Source: Planctomycetota bacterium
GTDB taxonomy: Bacteria; Planctomycetota; UBA8742; UBA2392
Assembly: GCA_019186845.1 (NCBI GenBank)
Contig: JABARW010000045.1
Coordinates: 1 to 64,000 of the forward strand
Length of the DNA stretch: 64,000 nucleotides
Reading direction: 5' to 3'
Below are positions 38,201 through 47,150 of this stretch, one piece after another. The notes beneath the pieces are model-generated. The model made no database searches. It was given only the letters and a program-made list of their open reading frames with translations, and had not been told where the DNA came from. Both the position numbers and the translations under genes were made by a program. How positions within the stretch are numbered: the first letter of the stretch is position 1; every line of letters begins with the position of its first letter.

Positions 38201-41200
38201 GGTTCCGAGGTTCCAGACGCGCACAGCGTTGTCCGTCCCCGCCGACACGCAGGAATCTCCATCCCGGAAGGATGCCGCCAGCACGCCGCCGGTGTGACCG
38301 CCGAACATACGAATCACCGTGGCATCAGCGGGCCGGAACTGGACGAGTTGGCCGTAACTGCTGGCGAGCAGGCAGGTGCGCCCGCCCTCAGCCCAGGTGA
38401 TGTTCCGGACTTCGCCGGTAACCACAGGCATCGCGAGCAGAAGTTTCAGGTCTTCCAAGCGCCAGGCATACAGCCTGCCATCGGTGCTGCCTGCGTAGAT
38501 CAGCGCGCCATCCTGAGAGAAGCTGCAGGCGCAAAAGGACTTTCCGCGTTCATGGATTAACGTGTAGGGCCGGCCATCGCTGACGTGCCAGATCTGGACA
38601 CCATCGAGGCGCTGATCAGTGGACTTGGGTTTGGTGTTGCATGCCAGCAGCCACTTGCCGTCCTGCGAAAACGCCAGCGCCGCCGTGCTGCGAACAGGGC
38701 CGCGCAGCACCATGGCTTCCTTGCCGCTGGCAACCTCCCAGAAGCGGATGCTGCAGGCGGCCTTCTCGGCGTCGTCGGCCATGTCGCCGCTGACGAGGTA
38801 CTTGCCGTCTGGGCTGAAGGCCAGGGCGCTGACGTTCTCGTGGTGACCTGCGAGCCGGTGAACCAAGGCGCCGTCCGAGACGCGCCAGATGGCCACGCAT
38901 TTGTCGCCCCCGCCGCTGGCCAGCCATTGGCCGTCCGGTGAAAGCGCCACGCAGGCGATCAGCCGGGGCGTGCCGGAAAGGCGGCGAAGTTCGCTCCAGC
39001 GCGTGACATCCCAGAGGGCGATATCCGCGCTACTGGCCAGCGCGCAAAGCTTGCCATCGCGTGAAATCGCGGCCGAGGTGACATTGCCGTAGGGGCTGCC
39101 CCGCATGACCACCAGGGGGTCGGGGGCCCGGTCTTCAGCGAGGGTCCAACCCAAGTCGGCGTTGAAGCTTGAGGCGCCCAGTTGTCGGAGCTCGTCGCTG
39201 GCCTGGGCGTAGAGCTTCTTGGCCTCCACGCGCCGGCCGCTTGTAAACAAAGCATCGGCCTGCAGCACGCGGGATTCCGCCAGGCGTTGGCGCGTGATCA
39301 ACTCGGCTCTTGTGGCGCGGGCGGCTTCGCTTTTCGCGGTGGCTTCCGCTTCCCGGGCGCGAGTCACGCCGTCGCGCGCCTTGCTCTCCTGCTCGCGCGC
39401 CAGGTCAGCGTTCCTGCGCGCCAGCGCTGCCTGGGTTTCAGCGTTTCTGCGCTGCAGCTGGGCGTCGTCCCGGGCGCTTTCAGCTTCCGCGCGGCGTTCG
39501 TTGAGATTCACCACGAACCACGCGCTGAGCGCCGCGAGCAGCACCAGCGCCGCCGCCGCCGTGTGCGCGAAGGCCTTGTTGCGGCGGTAGAACAACTTCA
39601 AGTAGTGCAGCGCGCCGGGCGGTCTTACGGAAATGGGCTCGCCGCGCGAAAACGCTTCAAGGTCTTGCGCCAGTTTTTCGGCGCTGGGGTAGCGCTCGGT
39701 CGGCGCCTTGGCCGTGGCCACGCCGATGATCGTTGCCAGGTCTGCCGGTAGGGCGGGGTTGGCGCTGCGCGGCTCCTTGGGCTGCTCTTGCAGGACCTGC
39801 TGGATCAGCCGTGCCTCGGAATCGCCGTCAAAGATGGGCGCCAGACAGGCCAATTCGTAGAGCGTGGCGCCCAGCGCGTACACGTCGGCCAGCGGAGTGA
39901 CCTCGAGCAGGTGGCGCTGCAGCTGCTCCGGCGGCATGTAGCGCAGTGTGCCCACGATCTTCACGTTGCTCTGCGTCAGTGATGAGCCCCCGCCCTGCAT
40001 CTGTGCCAGGCCAAGATCCATCACGATTGCGCGCTTGCCGTCCTGCGTGAGCATGATGTTGCCCGGCTTGAGGTCGCGGTGCACGATGCCGTGCTCGTGC
40101 AGATGGGCCACGCCGCGCGCAGCATCGGCCATGACCTGGGCGATGCGCCGGTAGTAGTCGTTGCCCGTCTCAAGCTGGGGCATGAGTGGCGCAGCTTGAG
40201 GCGCCTGCGGCAACGCTTCGAGGCCGCCGCCTCCCGCCGAACTGGTTTTGTCCTTGCGCGCCTTGAGGTGGGTCGAGACTGCGGCCAGCAGGTGGCCTTC
40301 CTTGAAGTGGCCGCCGGACTGCGTGACCCACTGGCTCATTACGCCAAACACTCCGGCGAGGTCGCAGCCCTCCACATACTCCATCGCATAGAAGTAGCGG
40401 TCGCCGTCCTGCCCCGCCGTAAGGACCTTCACCACGTTGGCGTGGTCGCAGCGGCCCAGCGCCGCCACCTCGCGCTTGAAGCGAGCCACAGCCACGGGAT
40501 CTCCGGCCAGGCCAGGCGGCAGTACTTTCAACGCAACGAGGCGCCCCAGCGAGCCCTGCCGCGCCTTGTAGACTATGCCCATGCCGCCGCGGCCGAGTTC
40601 TTCGAGAATCTCAAAGTCGCCGATCCACTGGCCCGTGCCGGGGCCGGCCTCTTCGCGGGCGATGAGCTGGGTGTCGGCGCCGGCGGCAAGCTGCTCGACG
40701 GCCTCGGCGCTGACTGGCTTGCCGCGCAGGCGCGTGAGCAGTTGGGCCAGGCCTTCCACGGCGTCCTGGCCGGCAATGCGCGCGCCGGAGTCGTAGTCGA
40801 GGTACTCCACGCGCTTGACGCTGATCATGCTCTGCGCGTCGCCCCTGGCAGCCACGCGCTTGCTCGAAACGAGATTGAGGAAGCCCACGCGCTCGCGTTC
40901 AAGCTCGTCGACTTCGTAGACCACAAGGGGATGAAGCACTACGCGCGTCATCCCGCCCGCCAGCACCACGCGGCCGGCCGCGATTTCCCGGTCGCGCTCG
41001 TTGAGCGCCACCCCCGTGACCGGCGCCTGCACGCCATCGCCCGACAGTCGCTGGTAAATGCGCGCGACGTTTCCCTTGGGATCGAGTATTTCGCGCGCCA
41101 CAGCTAGCTGCAGGTCGCCCAGGGGGCGCAGCGTATTGAGCGCCTCCAGGGTCGCGTTGAGCAACAGGGGCGCGGCTTGGGCATAGAACTCGCGCGGGCG

Positions 41201-41686
41201 CTGCGCGCCGTGGCCCAGTTCCTGGTTGCGGTAGATCACCACCGCGTCAAACAGATCAAGCACGGAAAGGCTTTTGCGCCCGTCGGCTTTCTCGGCGAGC
41301 TTCGCCGCGAAATCCAGGAACGCGCGCGCAGCGGGGCGCGGCTCCCTTCTTGTGAGGCGCTCGCTGACGTCGGACAGCGGCACGAGCGACTTGTCGCTGC
41401 GCTTGGCGTGGTGCGCCGCAAGCTCACGCAACATCGCCAGCCAGTGGCCCGTCGAGGCGCGCGTCAGGTTTTCAAGCAGCTCGTTGAGCGCCCCGTCACT
41501 GGCGCCCAGCCGAATGTAAACGCCGACCTGCGCAGCGGTGGAGAGCTTGAGGGCAGATTCGAAGAAGTAGTAGGCCGCGGTATGTGCTTCCTGCGGCGAC
41601 TTTGCATTGAGGGCGCGACGCAGGGTCTGGGCCAGCGGCAGTGGCAGGCGGGGCAATTCCGCGCTCAGGGCCTGGGCATCAAACAT
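35258..41686 (-). CDS. serine/threonine protein kinase with WD40 and TPR repeats
   Basis: 2142 residues from the ATG at 41686; an upstream open frame runs through the terminator region and is not credible. Residues about 1-360 form an uncharacterised helical region. The kinase domain (about 368-690) has GRGGMGIVYKA, K387 in VALKVLPP and HRDLKPGN (D538); the metal-binding loop is DLG rather than DFG. A long insert of about 65 residues, Gly/Ala/Pro-rich in its middle, separates the helix near MEYVEGCD from the helix before HRDLKPGN. One membrane span (about 704-726) and a coiled coil (about 730-800) follow, then a WD40 propeller region (about 850-1750, with FSPDGKxLxSGxxDxTVRxW-type units) and TPRs to the end. 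Typical of planctomycete-style receptor kinases: cytoplasmic kinase with an external or periplasmic sensor solenoid. Substrate unknown. Lies behind a separate gene and terminator. Confidence 0.85.
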   Translation of the reverse strand: MFDAQALSAELPRLPLPLAQTLRRALNAKSPQEAHTAAYYFFESALKLSTAAQVGVYIRLGASDGALNELLENLTRASTGHWLAMLRELAAHHAKRSDKSLVPLSDVSERLTRREPRPAARAFLDFAAKLAEKADGRKSLSVLDLFDAVVIYRNQELGHGAQRPREFYAQAAPLLLNATLEALNTLRPLGDLQLAVAREILDPKGNVARIYQRLSGDGVQAPVTGVALNERDREIAAGRVVLAGGMTRVVLHPLVVYEVDELERERVGFLNLVSSKRVAARGDAQSMISVKRVEYLDYDSGARIAGQDAVEGLAQLLTRLRGKPVSAEAVEQLAAGADTQLIAREEAGPGTGQWIGDFEILEELGRGGMGIVYKARQGSLGRLVALKVLPPGLAGDPVAVARFKREVAALGRCDHANVVKVLTAGQDGDRYFYAMEYVEGCDLAGVFGVMSQWVTQSGGHFKEGHLLAAVSTHLKARKDKTSSAGGGGLEALPQAPQAAPLMPQLETGNDYYRRIAQVMADAARGVAHLHEHGIVHRDLKPGNIMLTQDGKRAIVMDLGLAQMQGGGSSLTQSNVKIVGTLRYMPPEQLQRHLLEVTPLADVYALGATLYELACLAPIFDGDSEARLIQQVLQEQPKEPRSANPALPADLATIIGVATAKAPTERYPSAEKLAQDLEAFSRGEPISVRPPGALHYLKLFYRRNKAFAHTAAAALVLLAALSAWFVVNLNERRAEAESARDDAQLQRRNAETQAALARRNADLAREQESKARDGVTRAREAEATAKSEAARATRAELITRQRLAESRVLQADALFTSGRRVEAKKLYAQASDELRQLGASSFNADLGWTLAEDRAPDPLVVMRGSPYGNVTSAAISRDGKLCALASSADIALWDVTRWSELRRLSGTPRLIACVALSPDGQWLASGGGDKCVAIWRVSDGALVHRLAGHHENVSALAFSPDGKYLVSGDMADDAEKAACSIRFWEVASGKEAMVLRGPVRSTAALAFSQDGKWLLACNTKPKSTDQRLDGVQIWHVSDGRPYTLIHERGKSFCACSFSQDGALIYAGSTDGRLYAWRLEDLKLLLAMPVVTGEVRNITWAEGGRTCLLASSYGQLVQFRPADATVIRMFGGHTGGVLAASFRDGDSCVSAGTDNAVRVWNLGTGQETHGFEGHNQSVYCVAISPDGRVVASGGWDNTVKLWDTRTGSLLRTLRGHSTNIGALEFSPDGTRLASGEAPLGWQRGRGTYAIKLWDVASGGELQTIADVEYPLFGLMFSPDGKSLLSGGTAKVLDLWSLETGRPLARFAGHTDTVWAAHFSGDGRRLLTGSDDGTLRQWDCSSGRELNRFELKLGVRSARYSSDGTFIAAGLIDGSVNLVESDSGRLAYFSGGRFKVHGGSVDWISFLPDGRSLVTMCHRDQSIVVTDYRAGAVATRSITPSPGIGERGRFSADGRVFVSPTPNRSISVWEIGQGLERRPLFEHSPDIRFLAAAGGASRLAIIQSTEMSGRLPTLLSLMVLDTPSGRPLWSRPLDKSPLALDVSEDGSLVLFQDATYGVTLLDGASGAEVGAFTGWPSFKSALSGSGLLLAAGGRDNVLRLFRPRENISQPAATVETPAALLAIKVSASGQYVAVAGSDQMARVYDARGTLLHTFEGHSAHIRTLAFNASESLLATGDDRGEIRVWSLAGAAPQLMAGHRQTVTSLAFFDNCLVSSGDSTLRVWDLATGGELRTITCAESYRLVAAKAAPGMIAEAGEQNVYLWDTTLPRRARDRREGFDQARLPARPPQDAAALIEVGRWFALRGRPDWAIEFLEQARQASPAEDLELAQLSLDAGRIELSVAALDRALRTGGVTEAQAKSFRLMQKTTTLWRAQCLVSLGRLAEALPWFRAALQLNPGDSSLLLQRGQVLLTLGRASEALVDFDAALALDSSSTEVRQGRAASLEELMRFEEAMAEYRQLQELVPGAPYYLLKEGECLFRLKRYEDCIKLCTNFLEEQEYSDMRHLRGSAYWELKNWPKAVADFNELKIRRAEWFDFLNAAYCQAKAGDFEGATQDAERALNPRANAAVVRYVTAVIYALRAASHPDSEEGRAARAEDVAKALDYLEQSAVESFGGQVTLQQVATDGDFAALQHEPRFLKLIGR

Positions 41687-41765
41687 GGGCGGCGGGAGTC
41701 TAGCATTTCGACGCCTGCCGTCCCTGCGCATGGCGTGCGAAGTGGAAGCACGTCGACTGGGGCAA

Positions 41766-41800
41766 TTGAAAAGGGGCGCGAGCCCAAGGCCCGCGCCCCT
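41766..41800 (-). terminator. rho-independent terminator
   Basis: On the minus strand AGGGGCGCG and CGCGCCCCT pair around the inner stem GGCC-TTGG-GCTC, followed by TTTTC. It lies 29 bases after the stop of the gene at 41829 and separates it from the kinase gene. Confidence 0.75.
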
Positions 41801-41828
41801 GTGCAAGGCAGACCGCTGCAGCCTGCGC

Positions 41829-43703
41829 CTACCGCACGCGCTCGGCCACAAGCACGATCAATGAGCCCTCCGCACCGGCTCCGGGCGAGACCGTGGCGCT
41901 GCGGCCGCCGACGGCGAGCTCCGAAATCATCTCAAGCTGCGAGAGGTCGCTCTTGGAGCGCTGCACGGACCATTTACGCTCGTCGCCCCAGGGGATGTTT
42001 TCGAACTTGTCGTCGCCCACCGTCAGGGCCGCGCGCAGTTCAAATCGAACCAGCCCCGCTTCCAGCGAACGGGCGTTCCAGCGAACCTGTTTGCCGGTTA
42101 CCAGCGTACCGATGACGGGGTCCATGCCCGCGGCCTGTTGCGCCACCATCGTCTGGTAGTCACGTACGTGAGCCGCCATGGCCAGGTCGAGGAAATCCAT
42201 GCGCTGACCGCCCAGTGCCGTGGTCGTGCGGTCCAGCACAGGCTGGCCAAGGGCCACCATGGTCGCCATGTCACGCTCGGAAGGAGCGCCGTCCACGATG
42301 CCCGCGGGCAGCCCCTCGCCGGGCGAAACCACCCAGGCCCGAACGCGAATCGTGGTCTGTGCCGGCTCCGACAGGGCGACCTCGAGGTCCGTGGCCACCA
42401 GCGCGGCATGGCTGTTGAACTCCTTCATCATTTCCTCGTCGTCCACGGGCGCAAATCCGCGGATGCCCAGGAAAGGACCTACCACCTGGAACTGGAACCA
42501 GTCCGAACTCTGCCTGCCCTCGAGGTACTCTTTCATGAATGCGGCCGCGTCGTTGTAGGGACCGTCAATGGGCTGCTCCACAAACACCTGGTCAAAGGAG
42601 ATGCCGTCTCCCATGACCTCCATGCGGTTGGGCGTCATGAGCCAGCCCGTAACGGGCGCCATGCCGCGCAGGCAGCCCGTGACGTTCATGAGGCTGAGGG
42701 TTGTTCCCGCGTTGGGCTTGAGGGTGCGGCTCTTGATCGCGGCGTCGCAGTCGGCAATGACGAGGAAGCGATTGCCCGGCCCGGCATCCAGCACTGTGCC
42801 GCAGGCGCGCGGCAGAACCGAGGCCAGGGGCGTGTAGCTGTAGGACACTCGGGGTAGTTCCACGCGGCCGCAGTTGGTTTCAAACTGCTGCATTTCGGCC
42901 AGTCGCATGGCAGCGTGCCACCCCTGAATCCAGAGCTTGCCGTCCGGCAGTACGATCGCGCCCGCGACAATCTCCTCGCCCGTGCGCAGATTGCGCACGT
43001 CGGATTGGGCTACGGCGCTGCCCGTGGCGACGGACATCTGGTAGTCGGCCAGGTAGCTCTGGTGCTGAACACGTTGGAGCACCATGCGCTCGGCGAGTCC
43101 GCCGCGCAGGGTGCCTACCAGCCGCGCGGTCTTGGCTGCTGCTGCGGCCTGGGCGGCCGTCAGGACGCCACTACTGGCTTCGCTGCCGGCGGGCAGCCGG
43201 TACACTTGAAGTGATACGCGCGCCCGGGCCACTTCGCGCAGGGCTTCCAGGCCCCACGCCAGGCGTTTGTGGAGGTCTTCAGTCGTGCGCACGACGACCT
43301 GAACAGGGTTGCCCCGGTCGCGGGATATCACTTCACAGGGATCGCCGTTGATGTTGCAGAACTCAATCAGTGAGTAGAGCACTTCGCCGTTCGTGTCCCA
43401 GCAGCGGGCTTCGTCGCCCGAGTCCCGCAGCGTCCAGGCGTCCAACTCATGATCAGTGACGAGGTTGCCGAAGAGATGGTCCGGGGCCAGTACGTCGCCG
43501 ATGCCGCCGTTGGCGGGTTGAATCCCAAGCTCAGCCCGGGTCAGACCGCGCACGTCATACTTCAGCTCGACGATGGCGGCTTCCGCCTCGCCCTGCGTCT
43601 CCGGGGCCGCTGCCTCGCCTTCCTGCGCCTGGTAACTGAGTGAGAACAAATACAGACCTGCCGCGGCCGCCCACGCAAGGGCCGCAAATCGGAAGACCTT
43701 CAT
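41829..43703 (-). CDS. exported protein, possibly secretin-related
   Basis: 624 residues from the ATG at 43703, where a signal peptide begins (hydrophobic core about 5-24); a longer start would put 17 residues before it, and GGGGAA stands upstream of the chosen ATG. After the signal, the segment YDVRGLT (about residue 50) and a later stretch with QVVVRTTEDLHKRLAWGLEALRE resemble secretin N-domain sequences, where peptides like LIVRQTPEVHEKVAELLEAL recur in type II/IV secretins. Near the C-terminus IGTLVTGKQVRWNARSLEAG is reminiscent of secretin barrel strands. A complete secretin pore domain could not be recognised, so this is tentative: it may be a pilotin-like or secretin-derived envelope protein. 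Its terminator follows. Confidence 0.45.
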   Translation of the reverse strand: MKVFRFAALAWAAAAGLYLFSLSYQAQEGEAAAPETQGEAEAAIVELKYDVRGLTRAELGIQPANGGIGDVLAPDHLFGNLVTDHELDAWTLRDSGDEARCWDTNGEVLYSLIEFCNINGDPCEVISRDRGNPVQVVVRTTEDLHKRLAWGLEALREVARARVSLQVYRLPAGSEASSGVLTAAQAAAAAKTARLVGTLRGGLAERMVLQRVQHQSYLADYQMSVATGSAVAQSDVRNLRTGEEIVAGAIVLPDGKLWIQGWHAAMRLAEMQQFETNCGRVELPRVSYSYTPLASVLPRACGTVLDAGPGNRFLVIADCDAAIKSRTLKPNAGTTLSLMNVTGCLRGMAPVTGWLMTPNRMEVMGDGISFDQVFVEQPIDGPYNDAAAFMKEYLEGRQSSDWFQFQVVGPFLGIRGFAPVDDEEMMKEFNSHAALVATDLEVALSEPAQTTIRVRAWVVSPGEGLPAGIVDGAPSERDMATMVALGQPVLDRTTTALGGQRMDFLDLAMAAHVRDYQTMVAQQAAGMDPVIGTLVTGKQVRWNARSLEAGLVRFELRAALTVGDDKFENIPWGDERKWSVQRSKSDLSQLEMISELAVGGRSATVSPGAGAEGSLIVLVAERVR

Positions 43704-43822
43704 GATGGGAATTCCCCAAGGGGCAAAATCGGGGTTGGACTCTAAGCCTACCACGTCGCAGAGCCCCGTGAGGGGTAAAAATCACGCCTTGCCACGCTGC
43801 CCTTGCAAGGCACTCTGGCGCC

Positions 43823-44278
43823 ATGCGTGTTCTGGTTCAAAGAGTGGCGCGGGCGTCGGTCTCGGTCGAGGGGAACGTGATCGCCGCGATTGGGCGGGGG
43901 CTGCTCCTGCTGGTGGGGGTGGGCCGGGGTGACACCCAGGCCCCCCTGGACCGACTGGCATCGCGTTGCGTCAACCTGCGCATCTTTGCCGACGACGCCG
44001 GCAAGATGAACCGCAGTGTGCTTGACCTCGGGGGCGAGATACTGGCGGTCAGCCAGTTCACGCTGTATGGCGACGCCTCAGGCGGCAACCGCCCCGGTTT
44101 CACGGAGGCGGCACGCCCTGAAGCAGCCATGCCCCTGTTCGATGAGTTCGTATCTTTACTGGCGCGCAGTCTGGGAAAGCCCGTGTTGACGGGGCGCTTC
44201 GGCGCGGACATGAAGGTGGAACTCGTCAACGATGGGCCTGTGACACTCTGGCTGGAGGCCGCGCCCGGCTCAGCGTAG
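43823..44278 (+). CDS. dtd: D-aminoacyl-tRNA deacylase
   Basis: 151 residues, the normal Dtd size. The two signature blocks are SQFTLYGDASGGNRPGF and NDGPVTLWLE (family motif N-x-GPVT), and the N-terminus MRVLVQRVARASVSV is typical. Dtd hydrolyses D-amino acids mischarged onto tRNA as a dimer with cross-subunit active sites, protecting translation. The stop overlaps the convergent transglutaminase-like gene by nine bases (44270-44278). The ribosome-binding site is weak; an upstream AAGG is far from the ATG. Cytoplasmic housekeeping gene. Confidence 0.93.
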   Translation: MRVLVQRVARASVSVEGNVIAAIGRGLLLLVGVGRGDTQAPLDRLASRCVNLRIFADDAGKMNRSVLDLGGEILAVSQFTLYGDASGGNRPGFTEAARPEAAMPLFDEFVSLLARSLGKPVLTGRFGADMKVELVNDGPVTLWLEAAPGSA

Positions 44279-47086
44279 CCATTTCAGCGCGCCCTTGACC
44301 AGTTGGGGCGCGTGAAGCGAAAAACCCTCATGCCAGAGCAGCGTCTCGCCGCCCGGCGTCAGCAGCAGGATGGCGGGCTGAGTGCGGACGCCGAGTTCAG
44401 AGGCCAAGGCCTTCTCCGCGTCGTCATGGAGTGTAACGCTGATGCCGGCTTCCGAGGCCCGCTGGTCCCACTCCTCACGCCCTTCACGCCCGAGGTAAAT
44501 CGCTGTCAGGGCTACGCCCCGCTGCTTGAGTTCGTCTTGGAGGGGGCCCAACAGCGCCAGCAGGCGCCGGGCTGGCTCGTCGTGCGTGCTCAGCAGCAGC
44601 ACAAGGGTTGGCTTCTTACCTACCAGGTCCTGCAGTGATGAAAGCTTTCCGTCAGGCCCGCTCACCCTCGCCTGTGGCCAGGCCGTCATTTTTCTGGCGG
44701 CCAGCTCGACGGCGTCCAACTCCTCTCGAACCAGGGTGCAGTCGGCGGAAACGGCCGTCGTTTCTCCGCTTCTTACCGTGACAGACGCGGCACGGAAGCA
44801 GACGTCGCCCCGGCCGGAACGGGCACCGGTAAACAGCACATAGTCACCCGGCGCCACGTCACAAGCGCCGTTCTTCCATTCCAGATACTCCAGGGGCTCT
44901 ACAAAGCCCTTCTCGACGCGGCAAAGCATGAAGTCGCGCCAGGGCTCAGCGTCCGGAAACTCACCGCCGTCACGGCGGAGACTGACCTGCACGCGCCCTG
45001 CTTTGGCATAGACTGCCGCCGCCTCGGCCTTCACCTTGCCGAAGTTTTCCGGCTCAAAGGGATAGGCAGGCAGCCACTGGCCATCGAGGCGAACTTCAAC
45101 CCATTGCCCTCCCGATGCCAGGCGTGCTTCCAGCCCGACTCCTCGATAAACCTGCACCAGGCACACGGCCGCGTCTTCAATGGTGGCCCGCCTGGCCCGC
45201 GCACTCTCCACGGCGTTGGCCGGGCTGCCGAAGTAACCGCGATCAGCGCGGGCAAGTCCTTGGGCGACAATGACGCCAAGCGCCTCGGCCAGGGGCCGGC
45301 CCGCCAGTAGCGGTGGCGGTGAGAAGGCCGCGCGGATGCCGCGCTCGCTGGAGCTTTCGTGGCGCACGCGCGGGGCAAGCACCCAATTGCGCCAGCCTTC
45401 TTCGTCGGCTCCAAGTGCCCGCCGATGGCGCCGAACCTGCCCTGCCAGACCCTCGGCGGTCCACTCAAAGCAATCCTTTTCGTCACCCAGCTCAAGCACG
45501 TCGATGGCGTAGCGGCGCTCGACGACATCCAGCTTGGACAGGGCGGCCAGAACTTCCGGGGCGTTGGCTCCACAGCGCGCAAGCTGCTGGCGTGCCCGGG
45601 CCGGGTAGTCGCCTTCGAGCGCGTCGATGAGCTGTTCCTGCTCGGGTGTGAGGTTGGCGCGTTCCCGCCGCCACTGGTCGCGTGCGCGCAGACGTTCTTG
45701 ACTGGCTCGGGCCAGTTGCTGCTTTTGTTCCTGAGTGAGCTGCGGCGATCCGGCAGCAGCCTTGCGCCCTGCCGACTTGCGGGCGCCCTGGGGAAAACGC
45801 AGCCAGTGGTGCAATTCCACTTGGGGGTTGACGCCCGCATCCGGAGAGGGTCGGCCCAGAATGTATCGGCTCCAGCCCTGCGGCGTCAGGTTGACCTGCA
45901 CTTGCGCCAGCACGTCTCGTGCGGGGGATTGTTCGTCAAAGGTGCGGGCCAAAGCCGCCACCGGACCCTGAGGCGTTTTGGCTGTCAGAACGTAGTCGCC
46001 TCGCCCCAGTACAATGGAGGCCCCCGGGACCAATCGCGCAATCACCCGCAGGGAGCCGAAGTTGAAGATATGCACATAGATGTCGCCGCTGATTTCGGTG
46101 TCGCACAGGGCCCGGACTTCGCAGGTGTCGCCGTAAACGGGGGTGCTGTTGATCAACGTGACCCCGGCGCGGCGCGCCAGCACCGGCTCAGGGCTGTCGG
46201 CCACGTCGCCGTAAGCTGTGCTCACTACCAGTCCCGCGCGCGAAGCCGGGCCTGCGAACCAGCCGCGGTCGAGTTCAAGCTCCGGCTCGCAGCCCCCCAG
46301 GAACCACCAGCGTCCGTCGGCGAAGGCTTCGCACCAGGCATGGTTGTTGTCCGTGAAGGTCCAATATGGGGTACTGCAGGGCCGCGCCGGAATCCCGACA
46401 CTGCGGGCCGCACATATGTAAAGGATCATCTCTTCCTCGCAGCGTCCTACGCCGCGCAGCATTGTGGTCAGAGGACCCTGATCGCGCCCGTTGGTGCTCT
46501 GGAACGTGGCGTACTCGCGTGCGTAGCGGTTGGCCTCAAGCGCGGCTTCCTGCATGGGCAGATTCTTCACGCGCGGCCAGAGTTCGTCGTGCATCAGCTT
46601 GCGCCACGCCTGGCAGGGCTCCTGGGTCACGCGGTGTGGCAGGATGTAGTGGTAGAACAGTTCGTCGGTGAGCTGCCCGCCCCAAGGGGCTTCGTGCCGG
46701 ACTTTGAGCGCATGATCAACGTGCTCGCGGAGCAACTCAAGGGTCAGTGCGCCAAAGTCCGCCGGCGGCAGATATGCGAACAAGAACGCCACCGCCAGCA
46801 GCACTTCCCGTCGTTGCGGCTCGGGCCCTTCCAGCAGCCATCCCCGGACTTCGGGGTAGGCGTAGTAGCTGCGCAGGTTCTGGAGTGCCTGGGCGCGATA
46901 ACGGGAGGGAACAGCCTCAAAGCGTCGCTCTAACTCGGCCTGGGAAAGGGCCTCGAGGCCCTGCTGCACCGGCTCCTCGACGGCCGGTCCCTGCAGCACC
47001 GGGCCCTGCCTGACCGGCGCGCAGCCGGCGTGGAGGACGAAAAGCACCAGCGCCGCGAGCGCTGCGATCAGGCGATGTCGACTCAT
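44270..47086 (-). CDS. exported transglutaminase-like protein with thioredoxin-like C-terminus
   Basis: 938 residues from the ATG at 47086, which starts a signal peptide ending LHAGC; the Cys at 22 looks like a lipobox, although His at -3 is unusual. The transglutaminase-like core (about 120-290) has the catalytic Cys216 in GRCEEEM, His249 in NNHAWCEAF and the following FLGGCEPE at the Asp position, a Cys-His-(Glu/Asp) arrangement as in the transglutaminase/protease superfamily. A beta-rich region and a long helical charged stretch (about 430-560) follow, then a second globular part (about 560-760). Residues about 800-938 have a thioredoxin/redoxin-like fold (PTLVLLLST, then TQPAILLL) without a CxxC motif, so it is not redox active by appearance. 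Likely envelope-located; the reaction (protease, transamidase or inactive) is not certain. recJ lies 64 bp upstream on the same strand. Confidence 0.65.
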   Translation of the reverse strand: MSRHRLIAALAALVLFVLHAGCAPVRQGPVLQGPAVEEPVQQGLEALSQAELERRFEAVPSRYRAQALQNLRSYYAYPEVRGWLLEGPEPQRREVLLAVAFLFAYLPPADFGALTLELLREHVDHALKVRHEAPWGGQLTDELFYHYILPHRVTQEPCQAWRKLMHDELWPRVKNLPMQEAALEANRYAREYATFQSTNGRDQGPLTTMLRGVGRCEEEMILYICAARSVGIPARPCSTPYWTFTDNNHAWCEAFADGRWWFLGGCEPELELDRGWFAGPASRAGLVVSTAYGDVADSPEPVLARRAGVTLINSTPVYGDTCEVRALCDTEISGDIYVHIFNFGSLRVIARLVPGASIVLGRGDYVLTAKTPQGPVAALARTFDEQSPARDVLAQVQVNLTPQGWSRYILGRPSPDAGVNPQVELHHWLRFPQGARKSAGRKAAAGSPQLTQEQKQQLARASQERLRARDQWRRERANLTPEQEQLIDALEGDYPARARQQLARCGANAPEVLAALSKLDVVERRYAIDVLELGDEKDCFEWTAEGLAGQVRRHRRALGADEEGWRNWVLAPRVRHESSSERGIRAAFSPPPLLAGRPLAEALGVIVAQGLARADRGYFGSPANAVESARARRATIEDAAVCLVQVYRGVGLEARLASGGQWVEVRLDGQWLPAYPFEPENFGKVKAEAAAVYAKAGRVQVSLRRDGGEFPDAEPWRDFMLCRVEKGFVEPLEYLEWKNGACDVAPGDYVLFTGARSGRGDVCFRAASVTVRSGETTAVSADCTLVREELDAVELAARKMTAWPQARVSGPDGKLSSLQDLVGKKPTLVLLLSTHDEPARRLLALLGPLQDELKQRGVALTAIYLGREGREEWDQRASEAGISVTLHDDAEKALASELGVRTQPAILLLTPGGETLLWHEGFSLHAPQLVKGALKWLR

Positions 47087-47150
47087 CTTGTCTTCACAAT
47101 CGAGGTACTGCCCAGTCGATCGATTGTAAGCCCATGGAGGCTGGTCGTCA

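Noticed and set aside
45359-46933. A 524-codon plus-strand frame opposite the transglutaminase-like gene
   Set aside because: No recognisable domain and the opposite strand carries a signal peptide and catalytic motifs.
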